Origin: Candidatus Kryptoniota bacterium
Lineage (GTDB): Bacteria; Bacteroidota; Ignavibacteria; Kryptoniales; JAKASW01
Assembly: GCA_036567965.1 (NCBI GenBank)
Contig: DATCTN010000031.1
Coordinates: forward strand, 1-64,000
DNA length: 64,000 nucleotides
Reading direction: 5' to 3'
Under the pieces are notes generated by a model. That model was given only the letters and a program-made list of their open reading frames with translations, did no database searches and was not told the DNA's origin. Made by a program: the position numbers and the translations under genes. Position 1 is the stretch's first letter; each line of letters starts with the position of its first letter. This document shows positions 53,613 to 62,422 of the stretch, in pieces.

Positions 53613-54365
53613 TTATTTAACTGCTTTTGTGGTGTCAGGGAAGTAATGTCCGTTCGGTTCCGGGGACACCTTCCCGGTCTCCGACGAATTAGTCAGCTGT
53701 TGTAACGAGTAAATCACCGCGGTGTAGAAATTTCCCTTGTACTTTCTGAACAGGTTGTATCCTTCTGTCTTCTCCGCGAGAAATGGTTGAAGGTTCCATG
53801 CGAGCTGAATCCCGACAAATGCGAGAATCACAACCCAGAATCTGAATACAACAACACCCGTCTTCGGATAAATATTTTTTTGTTCGCACGAAAACTTCAA
53901 CGCGTCCAAGACCATCTTCATTCCAAATATTCCTGAGAGCGAGAAAATGGTGACGTGTAAAAGTTGAAGAAAATAATAATTGCCGCCCGTAAGCACGAAC
54001 AGGATCACAATTGGTGTGAACGATACCATGATCGCACCCATGAGGACATATCCGGACAGGATGATGACAGTCATGTGCGACAGCCTCATCGTGGAACCCA
54101 TTATGAATTGCAGGACAAAGAAAGCCGGAAAACAAATCAAGAGCGATAGGAGGAACATCGCAGGGACCTTGATTCCCGCCGTTAGCGCCTGGAGAGGTCC
54201 GCTGTAGCAGCCCATCACGACGCCGTAGAAAAATGTAAGTACGATGAAAAGCAAGGTAAGACTAAATATCCGGCCCCATGGATGTGACTCATGGAAGATC
54301 CGGTCGAAGAACTCATCCTTGTTCTGAAGCCCGGGAAGAATGTCGGCAAAAACGATTCTTGACAT
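53613..54365 (-). CDS. Integral membrane protein, Yip1-like
   Basis: The 250-residue protein has five to six hydrophobic segments, for example IFSLTLLFIVLTFFYGVVMG, VPAMFLLSLLICFPAFFVLQ, VIILSGYVLMGAIMVSFTPI and VVVFRFWVVILAFVGIQLAW. The layout resembles Yip1/DUF1282-type inner-membrane proteins, but no motif is diagnostic. The soluble tail of about 50 residues contains YKGNFYTAVIYSLQQL. Function is unknown. It is followed after one base by the HTH gene. Confidence 0.6.
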   Translation of the reverse strand: MSRIVFADILPGLQNKDEFFDRIFHESHPWGRIFSLTLLFIVLTFFYGVVMGCYSGPLQALTAGIKVPAMFLLSLLICFPAFFVLQFIMGSTMRLSHMTVIILSGYVLMGAIMVSFTPIVILFVLTGGNYYFLQLLHVTIFSLSGIFGMKMVLDALKFSCEQKNIYPKTGVVVFRFWVVILAFVGIQLAWNLQPFLAEKTEGYNLFRKYKGNFYTAVIYSLQQLTNSSETGKVSPEPNGHYFPDTTKAVK

Positions 54366-54805
54366 GACACGACTCCTTTCTTGCTAAGCTGCCAATGCCA
54401 CGCAGGTAAGATAAGGGTTTTCTAATGTTAAGTCAAGTTTCTTCCTGTTTCTTAATGTTTAGTAACGAGCAAATTTCTCCTTAAATAGTGGCGGGTAGGT
54501 AAGAAATGGGGATAATGCGCGCTTTTCACATACGCTGGAGTTTATTCGCAGCATATTCGCGTACGGTTTCCCGATTCCGCCGAGCGGTCGTAACCAAATT
54601 GGACATGCTGAGACTTGGAAAATGGAGAGAAGTATGCTATGCGAAGGCTGTGGAGAACGACTCGTCGGGCGGATCCGCACGCCGCCATGGTCGCTCCCGG
54701 AGATCGGCAATCACCGGCTAGGTTACTGATAAAATTTCAGAGAGGCAAAAAATATCGGGATTCATCCACCGTAATCCTTGCGGGGTTCCTAGTCCATTAG
54801 TGATT
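54366..54805. other. Non-coding spacer
   Basis: This 440-base gap separates two minus-strand genes. Its first 110 bases (54366-54480) are AT-rich and hold the upstream region of the membrane protein gene. I found no reading frame with protein-like sequence on either strand, and no tRNA-like fold. Confidence 0.35.
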
Positions 54806-55540
54806 TCATCTGTGTTGCGGCGGCGCGAAGAGGGAATCGGGAAGTGCGCCGTTCACTTCCACACTCTTAAACCTGATCTTCTGACTCCGTGCGGTTCCGG
54901 GAGTGTCCGAGTCAATCGCAAAGGCGATCATGATGCCTTTGATGTTCCTGTAGTCTTTGAAATAAGACTCGACCTTGTATCTTTTCCCGTCCGACAGGAC
55001 GTTCCCCTCCCATTTGAGCTCAAGAAATGTATTACAGTCTATCAAATCGCTCCGCTCGGAGCCGTCTTTCATGGTCACGTTCAGACGGTACGCGTCGTGG
55101 CCCTTTACGTTCTCGCGCCCCGCAAGTTTTATGCTCGTTCCTATTTCTTTATAGTTGAGAAAAGGGCCGTCAAGTTCGGCACTGCTTGCGGAATTCTTCA
55201 CCTCATCCTTTGTCATGGGCCTGACCGTGTCGCCCTGGAACGGATTTATGATCCACCCGGACACACCATCCGCGGCGCTTATGAAATCTTTCCCGTTAAA
55301 TTCAATACGCTGCCTTATTCTGCCCGGACGCTTCAGATCAACTTCGAAGACGTTTTCCCTTTGAGTGCCGAAAGATATAGTCCCTGCGAGTTTTTCCGTT
55401 TGGACTCCGCTTATTGTTGCCGCTCCTCCCCGTGCCATGATTGCATTCGAGACGATATCATCTACAGTCTGCGCCCGTAACGCAAACGGGAATATCAATG
55501 CAACTAGCACGGTTTGGATAACAACATCCAACCTCCTCAT
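54806..55540 (-). CDS. LolA-like outer-membrane lipoprotein-sorting family protein
   Basis: I start this 244-residue protein at 55540, where GAGGAGAGG precedes the ATG; the frame is open to 55675 but that extension is not protein-like. A signal (VVIQTVLVALIFPFALRAQ) is followed by the pattern of LolA/LolB-like proteins from Bacteroidota: VDDIVSNAIMARGGAATISG, PGRIRQRIEFNGKDFISAAD, GVSGWIINPFQGD and LKWEGNVLSDGKRYKVESYF. It should form an open half-barrel that holds lipid or lipoprotein acyl chains in the periplasm. Canonical LolA is shorter, so it is a paralogue. Confidence 0.65.
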   Translation of the reverse strand: MRRLDVVIQTVLVALIFPFALRAQTVDDIVSNAIMARGGAATISGVQTEKLAGTISFGTQRENVFEVDLKRPGRIRQRIEFNGKDFISAADGVSGWIINPFQGDTVRPMTKDEVKNSASSAELDGPFLNYKEIGTSIKLAGRENVKGHDAYRLNVTMKDGSERSDLIDCNTFLELKWEGNVLSDGKRYKVESYFKDYRNIKGIMIAFAIDSDTPGTARSQKIRFKSVEVNGALPDSLFAPPQHR

Positions 55541-55900
55541 ACGACCTCTCCTCGTGTTTCTGATTTCCAGTTCACCCTGCGGATTGCATAGTATACCGCG
55601 TCGCAGATTCCAGCGCGCTCCATTGCCGTCGCTTATCAACTTTCCGGACATTCGTCGGGTCTCTGAATTACTCATCTTGAAGTTTTTTCACGTTGAACTT
55701 CAGCGGCTCTTGAGATAACTTCTCAGCATTGTGGAACCTACTCCGGCCGCATGCCAATATCGTTTATTGCTTCGACCGAATCAATCGGGAGTCACGCAGG
55801 GGTACAGTGATCGCAAAAGCAAAAGGGGCCGATTCCGCGTTATGAATTATGCGACTTCAGATCCGTTTCATTGCATGCTCACCCAAAACGGATAACGAAT
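55541..55900. promoter_or_regulatory. Divergent promoter region without recognised elements
   Basis: The 360 bases separate the divergent LolA-like and DUF4380 genes. The open frame upstream of 55540 on the minus strand shows no protein-like sequence. No operator repeat or riboswitch fold was recognised. Confidence 0.35.
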
Positions 55901-56842
55901 ATGAGAAACCGGACGTGTTTCACTGCAGCAACCATTTTCGTTGCCGCAAGTCAACTATTTGCTCAGTCACATGGAGCTGCGGTTGTGTCATCAGATAAGG
56001 GCCATTACAACATAGTCTCGGGCCCCGTCAGCATTACGATCGATCCAACAGTCGGTGGAAGAACGGTATCTTTCAAACTTGCCGACTATGAGTTTCTCAC
56101 CGGCAAGGATGTTCATCCGGAAAATTACGGCTCCACTTTATGGCCGAGTCCACAATCGATATGGAACTGGCCTCCGCCGGCAGCGCTCGACAACCTGCCG
56201 TATGCAGTCGTATCGTCCGGAGATTCGATTTTGCTTTCAAGCGGGATGGATCCTCAGACGCGTCTGCAATTCAAAAAAAGTATTACCGCAGGTGGGAGCG
56301 GAAAATTAGTTATGACATACTGGATGCTCAATGAGTCCGATTCGAATATCAGTGTCGCGCCTTGGGAGGTTACGAGGGTTCACAAAGGAGGGACGTTCTT
56401 CTTTCCGATAGGTGAAGGAGGGATCGGGAGAAAGCACTTCAGTCCTGCACCGACTCAGGAGAAAGACGGGATTGTGTGGTACAAAGATGAGCTGAAACGT
56501 CCCGATGAGAACGAACTTAGTATTGCCGATGGCTCGGAAGGCTGGATGGCGTACGTGTTGGACGGAAGAGTTTTCGCAAAGAGATTTAAGGACACGAAGC
56601 CACGTGATCACGCGCCCGGAGAAGCGGAGATTTCAGTATACGTGAGCGCTGTTGCTGATTATGTTGAAATTGAAACACAGGGCAAATACGAGCCGATTGC
56701 TCCTGGACGTGCGAACGTTTGGAGGACGGAGTGGATGGCCGCGGACCTTCCCAAAGATATTTCCGCGTCGGTTGCGAGCGGTCGGCTTGTCGAGTTCGTG
56801 CGTAAATTAGTTCGTACAAACAGCGCACTTACCTCTGACTGA
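55901..56842 (+). CDS. Secreted DUF4380-like protein
   Basis: The 313-residue protein, from the ATG at 55901, has an export signal (CFTAATIFVAASQLFAQ). The mature part resembles the galactose-mutarotase-like DUF4380 family: VSITIDPTVGGRTVSFKLAD, YGSTLWPSPQSIWNWPPPAA, MTYWMLNESDSNISVAPWEV and VEIETQGKYEPIAPG. Members are found in secreted sugar-related proteins; activity is unknown. An alternative start at 55871 adds ten residues before the signal. It stands alone, divergent from the LolA-like gene. Confidence 0.7.
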   Translation: MRNRTCFTAATIFVAASQLFAQSHGAAVVSSDKGHYNIVSGPVSITIDPTVGGRTVSFKLADYEFLTGKDVHPENYGSTLWPSPQSIWNWPPPAALDNLPYAVVSSGDSILLSSGMDPQTRLQFKKSITAGGSGKLVMTYWMLNESDSNISVAPWEVTRVHKGGTFFFPIGEGGIGRKHFSPAPTQEKDGIVWYKDELKRPDENELSIADGSEGWMAYVLDGRVFAKRFKDTKPRDHAPGEAEISVYVSAVADYVEIETQGKYEPIAPGRANVWRTEWMAADLPKDISASVASGRLVEFVRKLVRTNSALTSD

Positions 56843-57102
56843 CAGCGGCCTAAAGCAATTATTGCCATTTCCGATTGTCGCATTTCTCAGGCGACCTGGT
56901 ACACCTCGCCAAGGATGTGCCGGGTTCGTTGACTCCGAAAGTGCCTGACCAACGTGACGCGCGTTTGTGAGTGAAATTTTGGTCGACTAAATTTACCTGG
57001 GACGGCGGGCTAATTGCGCGAAAGAAGTCTCTCCGGCGCATGATCGAGTGATAGCTCGCATGTTTTACCCGCTGCATAATGGAGGAATTGAAAGGAGGAC
57101 AA

Positions 57103-57646
57103 ATGCAGTACGAGGAACAAAAGGCGATCATGCCGTTCCTTCTATCCACGGAGAGTATAGTATGGACAGGGAAACCGCAGAGAGGATTCCTCCTCAGGAA
57201 ATCTGATGCTTACCTCATCCCTTTCAGTTTGACATGGGGAGGGTTCGCATTCTTCTGGGAGTATACGGCTTATAAGGGAGGCGCGCCCGCTTTCTTCCTG
57301 GGGTTCGGTGGAATCTTTGTTGTTCTCGGAATCTATTTGATATTCGGACGTTTTGATCAGGAAGAAAACCGTCTGCGCGTTGACAGATCAGCGCGTACTC
57401 ATACTGACCGGATTCGGCGGGCAATCATTGAAGGCCCTGAACCTGAAAAGCCTTCCCGAAATGTCCCTGGACTTATACGGCGACCATCGTGGTACAATCA
57501 CTTTCGGTGTGAATCCCGGCATGCCTTACATAAATCGTCCGTTGTGGGGAATGAGCAGAATAAACTTATTCGCGCTCGAGAGAATCGAGAATGCTAACGA
57601 AGTATATAACATGGTACAGTCGGCACAAAATAAGGTTGCAAAATGA
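57103..57646 (+). pseudogene. PH-domain-like membrane protein, frame broken at a T run
   Basis: From 57103, with AAAGGAGG upstream, the frame encodes a membrane-spanning region (LIPFSLTWGGFAFFWEY, PAFFLGFGGIFVVLGIYLIF) up to GRF at about 57354. The expected C-terminal bacterial PH domain (KKTVCALTDQRVLILTGFGG, SLKALNLKSLPEMSLDLYGD) continues in the +1 frame to 57646. Adding one T to the TTTT at 57351-57354 restores GRFLIRKK and joins the frames into one protein of about 180 residues. So there is a one-base deletion, in the organism or in the sequence. The end overlaps the lipoprotein gene by 4 bases (ATGA). Confidence 0.75.
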
Positions 57647-58170
57647 AGAAAGAGATTGTGGTGGCAGCAATTGCGATTCTCGTCGTCGGCTCGTGCAGCA
57701 ATCCTGTGCAGAGGATTGAGTACGGCTCAGGCGATGAGTACGGGATTTACGCGGCGGTTCTACAGGGCGACTCTGCTTCTTCGAGTTATTTGTTGATCCT
57801 CCGCGATTCCACTTATACCTCTCTCGTAAACATCGACAGTGTCAGGATGGCTTATATCAAGAATTGTATCCCGTCAATGCTCGAAGGGGCGCTCACCAAT
57901 TTCGTTGCCGTCAACCGGAATAATGTCGGAATGAAACATATACCCGGCGTGAACAACCTGGAAATAGCGGGCGACGGCCAGAAACTCTCCGGGAGAGATA
58001 CCGTCTTTATCACTCTATCGAGGGTCGGTTATGACAATTCGAGGACTCAGGCTCTTCTTGAGGTGGGTGAGTCGGTTGGGCCGTTGGCAGGGAGCGGAAG
58101 TCTCATCCTCCTTGAAAAAGTAGACGGCAGGTGGCAAATAAAAGCGAGATGCATGACGTGGATATCGTGA
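57643..58170 (+). CDS. Lipoprotein of unknown function
   Basis: The 175-residue protein has a lipoprotein signal, MKKEIVVAAIAILVVGSC, with the lipidated Cys at C18. The rest (GIYAAVLQGDSASSSYLLIL, VFITLSRVGYDNSRTQALLE and a final GRWQIKARCMTWIS) resembles small periplasmic proteins with an NTF2-like or 'function unknown' fold found in this group, but no family is recognised. Its ATG overlaps the stop of the PH-like gene, so the two belong to one operon. Confidence 0.65.
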   Translation: MKKEIVVAAIAILVVGSCSNPVQRIEYGSGDEYGIYAAVLQGDSASSSYLLILRDSTYTSLVNIDSVRMAYIKNCIPSMLEGALTNFVAVNRNNVGMKHIPGVNNLEIAGDGQKLSGRDTVFITLSRVGYDNSRTQALLEVGESVGPLAGSGSLILLEKVDGRWQIKARCMTWIS

Positions 58171-58273
58171 TCGCATGAATATGGGAAAACGCATCATGAG
58201 GAACGCACAGAGTTGATTGGGTATTCAGTTTTTGAATCTGATCATAAACCTCACGCAAATGAGGAGAAGGCAT

Positions 58274-58639
58274 GTGAATTTGAATGAGATGATCGGATTT
58301 TGCGGACTGGACTGCAGTGCATGTCCGATTCATCTGGCCGCATTCGAGAAGAACGAGGATAAAAAGCAGCTGGTGAGAATCGACATGGCTCGTGCAATTC
58401 TCGAGCATTACGGGCTTAATGTTTCTCCGGCAGACATCACCGACTGCGACGGCTGCCGGTCAGAAAGCGGCAGGATATTCTCTCGGTGTTCAACGTGTGA
58501 GATCAGGAAATGCGCGACGGGGAAAAATCTGGAGAGCTGCGCTTTTTGTTCGGAGTACGCGTGTACGAAACTCAGTAAATTCTTTGCGGCCGATGAAGGC
58601 GCACGGACCAGACTGGAATTAATCAGGAGATCACGATAG
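58274..58639 (+). CDS. DUF3795 Cys-rich protein
   Basis: The 121-residue protein is read from the GTG at 58274, which has GAGGAGAAGG upstream; the ATG at 58289 is an alternative. It is Cys-rich, opening MIGFCGLDCSACPIHLA and continuing CDGC, CSTCEIRKCA and SCAFCSEYACTKLSKFF. This is the DUF3795 pattern, probably binding zinc or an iron-sulfur cluster. The function of the family is unknown. It follows the lipoprotein with a 103-base gap. Confidence 0.8.
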   Translation: MNLNEMIGFCGLDCSACPIHLAAFEKNEDKKQLVRIDMARAILEHYGLNVSPADITDCDGCRSESGRIFSRCSTCEIRKCATGKNLESCAFCSEYACTKLSKFFAADEGARTRLELIRRSR

Positions 58640-58846
58640 GACATGGTGGATGCGCGGCTTCCCGAGATGGAGCCGCTAACGCGCAGGTCGATCGATGAAA
58701 TTCGTGCGCTCAGGTTGCACTTCAGATGTTGAACGGATAAATTTCTCCGGTTAACGAGTCTCATCTTTCTTAATTCGCGGCGGAAGATTGGTGCCACAAT
58801 CCAGATGGACTCTATCTCTCAAAATAAAACCAACCGGGAGGGGAAA

Positions 58847-60661
58847 ATGAGGAATATTATTCCCAGGTCTTTTAATTTAATCGGATTAATTCTGCTCGGG
58901 CTGCTCTCAACCGCGATGCCAGTGGTCAGCCAAACAAAGGAGGGCGGTTGGGCGCATCTGAAATATTCAATCTTCTTCACCTCCCGTGATGTGGACTCAC
59001 TTCTTGCGGATCCCGCGCAATTCAAGAAGACGATGGAGTATTTCGGACCGGTAAAGCCCGTAAGGGTTTATCTTGACGCCGTCGAGCGCGGAGGAAAAGT
59101 CGATGTGCCGCTCCTCCAGGACATCGCCTCGAGATTCCGCGACATGGGAATAGAAGCGGACGGTGCGATGGTCCCAACAGCGCGCTTCGGGCCGTCCACA
59201 TACAACAATCCCGAAGATCTCGCATCCCTCAAACAGCGCATGCAGGGACTCGCGAAAGTGTTCGACAAGATCATTCTCGATGACTGGCTCTTTACGAATG
59301 CTACCGATCCGCAAAGTGTTGCAGATCGTGGTGCGATGACTTGGGCCGAGTACCGCACTAAACTTCTCCTCGAGCAGTCGAAGAAATATATCATCGACCC
59401 GGCGAAAGAAGTGAACCCTAATGTCCAGGTAATCATAAAATTTCCAAACTGGTATGAAGGGTTCGGCGAAAACGGCTACGACGTCTACAACGAAGTCCAC
59501 CAGTTCGACAAAATGGCGACCGGAATTGAGACTCGTATCCCAGAGACCCAGCATCAACACATTCCGGTGTACAGCGGCTACATTTTACAGAAATGGGAAT
59601 CAAGCGTCGACCTTACGAAGTGGGTAGGCTCCTGGCTCGACAATTACGACATGAAAGGAGCATACAACGATTACAATGCCCAGGTGTGGCAGGCCGTGCT
59701 CGCCAGGACTCCCGAAATAATTCTCTGGTGCGCGGGTCAACTCTGGCCGACGAATCCTTCGAGCGACGTATATCCGCATTTTACCGATATGCTTCCCGAA
59801 TTCGACAGGGTGGCAGGATTAATAAAAGGTGATTCACGCGGGGTGCCGATCTACCTGCCGCAAGGTTCAGTCGGTGAGTATAATATTTTTGGATGTCTCG
59901 GCATGGCGGGAATCCCGCTCGAACCGGTAGGAAAATTTCCTTCCGAAAGTCAAAGTGCGATATTCTGTCTCAACTCGCTAAAGGACACAAGTCTGGCGAC
60001 GGAGATGCTCGATCGGCTGCGTGACGGCAAGGATGTGTTTATGACTTTCTCACTATGGAGGAGACTTGGTAGAACAGAATTCAGGAACGCCATCAATCTC
60101 CTGGACTATCGCGGCTCGGTGACCTCTTCCGATTTCGGTCTCCTCGAATATGGATTCCGAGAAAGAACTGTGAAGGCGGACAGGCCATTCACATTCCCCG
60201 GTGTCGAAGCATCAACCTGGCCGGAATCCCGTGACGTAACCATCTCAAGAGAGGATTACGATTTCTCTGTGCTGATGAGAGTCCCATACCTCAAAGGAAC
60301 GATTTACATTCTCAACATGCCTGAGAACAGTTACGATCTACTCGAACTTCCGCCCGATGTTCTTAACTCCATCAGGAGGTCGTTCGACCAGGATCTCGGA
60401 TTCGAGCTGGAGGGACAGGGAAAAGTCGGAATGTACCTCTTCGGCGACAACCAGTATGTGCTTTACAATATGGGCGACAAGGACGCTCCCATGACATTGA
60501 GGTTCATGAAGAAAGAAACAAGCGGCTGGAAGGAGATGGTGAGCGACAAAAGTCTTGACGTCAAACAGGATAATGAATTCGTAAGATTCGGCGGACCGTC
60601 GATAACTGAGGTTTCGTTGACCGTGAAACCGTTCGAGATTGCAATCATACAGGCACCATAA
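58847..60661 (+). CDS. Large secreted TIM-barrel-like protein, probable glycosidase
   Basis: GGGAGGGG just before the ATG at 58847 fixes the start; the protein has 604 residues. A signal (LIGLILLGLLSTAMPVVSQ) is followed by a barrel-like region (VRVYLDAVERGGKVDVPLLQ, FDKIILDDWLFTNATDPQ, VNPNVQVIIKFPNWYEGFGE, MKGAYNDYNAQVWQAVLA) and a beta-rich C-terminal part (GKVGMYLFGDNQYVLYNMGD). It resembles the proteins at 714 and 4499 in style, but I cannot name a family. DD in LDDW and an Asp/Glu-rich loop are candidate catalytic residues only. Confidence 0.5.
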   Translation: MRNIIPRSFNLIGLILLGLLSTAMPVVSQTKEGGWAHLKYSIFFTSRDVDSLLADPAQFKKTMEYFGPVKPVRVYLDAVERGGKVDVPLLQDIASRFRDMGIEADGAMVPTARFGPSTYNNPEDLASLKQRMQGLAKVFDKIILDDWLFTNATDPQSVADRGAMTWAEYRTKLLLEQSKKYIIDPAKEVNPNVQVIIKFPNWYEGFGENGYDVYNEVHQFDKMATGIETRIPETQHQHIPVYSGYILQKWESSVDLTKWVGSWLDNYDMKGAYNDYNAQVWQAVLARTPEIILWCAGQLWPTNPSSDVYPHFTDMLPEFDRVAGLIKGDSRGVPIYLPQGSVGEYNIFGCLGMAGIPLEPVGKFPSESQSAIFCLNSLKDTSLATEMLDRLRDGKDVFMTFSLWRRLGRTEFRNAINLLDYRGSVTSSDFGLLEYGFRERTVKADRPFTFPGVEASTWPESRDVTISREDYDFSVLMRVPYLKGTIYILNMPENSYDLLELPPDVLNSIRRSFDQDLGFELEGQGKVGMYLFGDNQYVLYNMGDKDAPMTLRFMKKETSGWKEMVSDKSLDVKQDNEFVRFGGPSITEVSLTVKPFEIAIIQAP

Positions 60662-60673
60662 ATAATTTAAACA

Positions 60674-60700
60674 GGGGCGAAAATTCTTTCGCCCCCTTTT
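60674..60700 (+). terminator. Rho-independent terminator
   Basis: GGGGCGAAA (60674-60682) and TTTCGCCCC (60687-60695) form a perfect 9-bp stem with a 4-base loop, followed by CCTTTT. It lies 13 bases after the stop of the secreted protein gene. Confidence 0.88.
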
Positions 60701-60798
60701 CCTCGTCAACATTTCATTGTTCGGGTAAATCCATCGGTTGAGAGGCGACCGGTCCATGCAGGGATAGACACGGGAAGAGAATCGGGAGGAGGAGAGGA

Positions 60799-61491
60799 AT
60801 GAAGACCATAGGTTTGATAGGCGGGACGAGTTGGGTCTCGACTGTCGAATATTACAGGGTAATAAATAAGCAAATCAACAAGCGTCTGGGCGGACTCAAC
60901 TCCGCAAAAATTCTTCTTTACTCGCAGAACCAGGAAGAACACAAACCGCCTTCGGATGAAGCTGGCTGGATAGAACAGGCTGGATTCCTTATCGGCATAT
61001 CGAGGCAGCTCGAGGATGCCGGGGCGGAATGTATACTTCTCTGTGCAAACACGCCGCACATGATTGCCGACAAACTTCAACTTGGCATCCATGTTCCTCT
61101 CATACATATTGCAGACGCGACCGCCAGGGAAATTCTGAAATTTGGTTTGAAAAGAGTCGCGCTTCTCGGGACGAAAGTCACCATGGAACAGTCATTTTAC
61201 AGGGACCGACTCGCGAAGTTCGGGATAGCTGCTCTCACGCCGGATCAGGGCGAACGAGATTTCATAGATACCACGATATTTTCTGAGCTCGACAAAGAAA
61301 TCTTCAAGGATGAAACGAGGAAGAAATACCTGGCGATCATCGAGCGCCTGAAAGGTGACGGGGCGGAAGGAGTCATATTCGGATGCACGGAGATCCCTCT
61401 TCTCATCAAGCAATCCGACTGCACCATTCCCGCTTTCGATACCACCACGATCCACGCGCTCGCTGCGGCCGAGTTTGCTCTCGGCGATTAG
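60799..61491 (+). CDS. Aspartate/glutamate racemase family protein
   Basis: The 230-residue protein begins MKTIGLIGGTSWVSTVEYYR, typical of the YgeA/aspartate racemase group. The two catalytic Cys are visible: one in LLCANTPHMIADKL, the other in VIFGCTEIPLLI. It would interconvert D- and L-aspartate or glutamate without a cofactor, in the cytoplasm. A ribosome binding site GGAGGAGAGG precedes the ATG. It is flanked by terminator and an outer-membrane protein gene, so no operon partner hints at the substrate. Confidence 0.88.
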   Translation: MKTIGLIGGTSWVSTVEYYRVINKQINKRLGGLNSAKILLYSQNQEEHKPPSDEAGWIEQAGFLIGISRQLEDAGAECILLCANTPHMIADKLQLGIHVPLIHIADATAREILKFGLKRVALLGTKVTMEQSFYRDRLAKFGIAALTPDQGERDFIDTTIFSELDKEIFKDETRKKYLAIIERLKGDGAEGVIFGCTEIPLLIKQSDCTIPAFDTTTIHALAAAEFALGD

Positions 61492-61538
61492 AAAGAAAAT
61501 TGAACCGCTCAAGAACCCGAAACGACAGAGATGCAACT

Positions 61539-62351
61539 ATGCCACGACGAATGCTTGTGCCTATGAGGCGATGTCTGTTGAGTACGAAAACAATTTTCGT
61601 GTCGGCACTAGCGATGATCTCGTTTGAAGCAACCGCCTTCGGTCAGGACAACTATGAAATCCAGGTTTATCCGTCAGAGACCGTTTCGGAAGGGATAACG
61701 ATGCTTGAGCTCCACAGTAATTATACACCGGACGGCCAGACGTTTACCGACGGCGTGCGGCCGACTCAGAACGCGGACCACGAGACGGTCGAAATCACGC
61801 ACGGGTTCAATCCGTGGTTTGAAGTCGGGTTCTACATCTTCACCAACATTCACTCGGGCTATGGCTGGCAGTGGGTCGGCGATCACATCCGACCGCGCGT
61901 GCGTGTGCCTGATGATTGGTGCTGGCCAGTCGGTGCCAGCCTATCCGCCGAGGTCGGCTATCAGCGTCCCGAGTATTCGTCTGACACGTGGACACTCGAG
62001 CTCCGGCCGATCATCGACAAAGACTTTACGTTCGCGTATCTCTCGTTCAATCCCACTTTCGGGCTTTCATTCAAGGGTGAAAATCAGAATCGCGGTTTCG
62101 ATTTTGAGCCGAACGTGAAAATCGCCCTTCACATCAGCCCGTTAATCGATCTCGGGGGAGAATATTACGGGGTTACCGGTCCGGTTTTCTCGCCCGATCC
62201 GGGGAACGAACAGTCTCACGCGATATTCGCGGTGATCGATCTCAATTTTTCCCCCGACTGGGAATTCAACTTCGGGCCTGGATGGGGTCTCACGAAATCA
62301 ACCGATGGACTCGTGATAAAAATGATCCTCGGGCGACGGTTCGGAAGTTAG
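61539..62351 (+). CDS. Outer-membrane beta-barrel protein of unknown function
   Basis: From the ATG at 61539 the protein has 270 residues, with an export signal (TIFVSALAMISFEATAFGQ). The mature part is a series of short amphipathic strands (NYEIQVYPSETVSEGITMLE, FEVGFYIFTNIHSGYG, ASLSAEVGYQRPEYSSDTWT, FAYLSFNPTFGLSFKG) with aromatic girdle residues, as in transporter-like barrels of FCB bacteria. The frame is open to 61383 but the extension overlaps the racemase gene and is not protein-like. Cargo is unknown. Confidence 0.65.
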   Translation: MPRRMLVPMRRCLLSTKTIFVSALAMISFEATAFGQDNYEIQVYPSETVSEGITMLELHSNYTPDGQTFTDGVRPTQNADHETVEITHGFNPWFEVGFYIFTNIHSGYGWQWVGDHIRPRVRVPDDWCWPVGASLSAEVGYQRPEYSSDTWTLELRPIIDKDFTFAYLSFNPTFGLSFKGENQNRGFDFEPNVKIALHISPLIDLGGEYYGVTGPVFSPDPGNEQSHAIFAVIDLNFSPDWEFNFGPGWGLTKSTDGLVIKMILGRRFGS

Positions 62352-62422
62352 TCTGAAACAAGTTCGGCAGTCAAGGGACGAACTGTTATCTCGCTCCGAA
62401 TAGAATCCGGCTCACCTAAAGT

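Noticed and set aside
54459-54710. 83-codon open frame on the minus strand
   Set aside because: Sequence is low in protein-like pattern and has no start signal; treated as spacer.
55541-55675. Upstream extension of the LolA-like protein
   Set aside because: The export signal and a good ribosome binding site belong to the ATG at 55540; the extension is not protein-like.
61383-61538. Upstream extension of the outer-membrane protein
   Set aside because: It overlaps the racemase gene in another frame and is rich in Arg and His; the export signal begins after the ATG at 61539.
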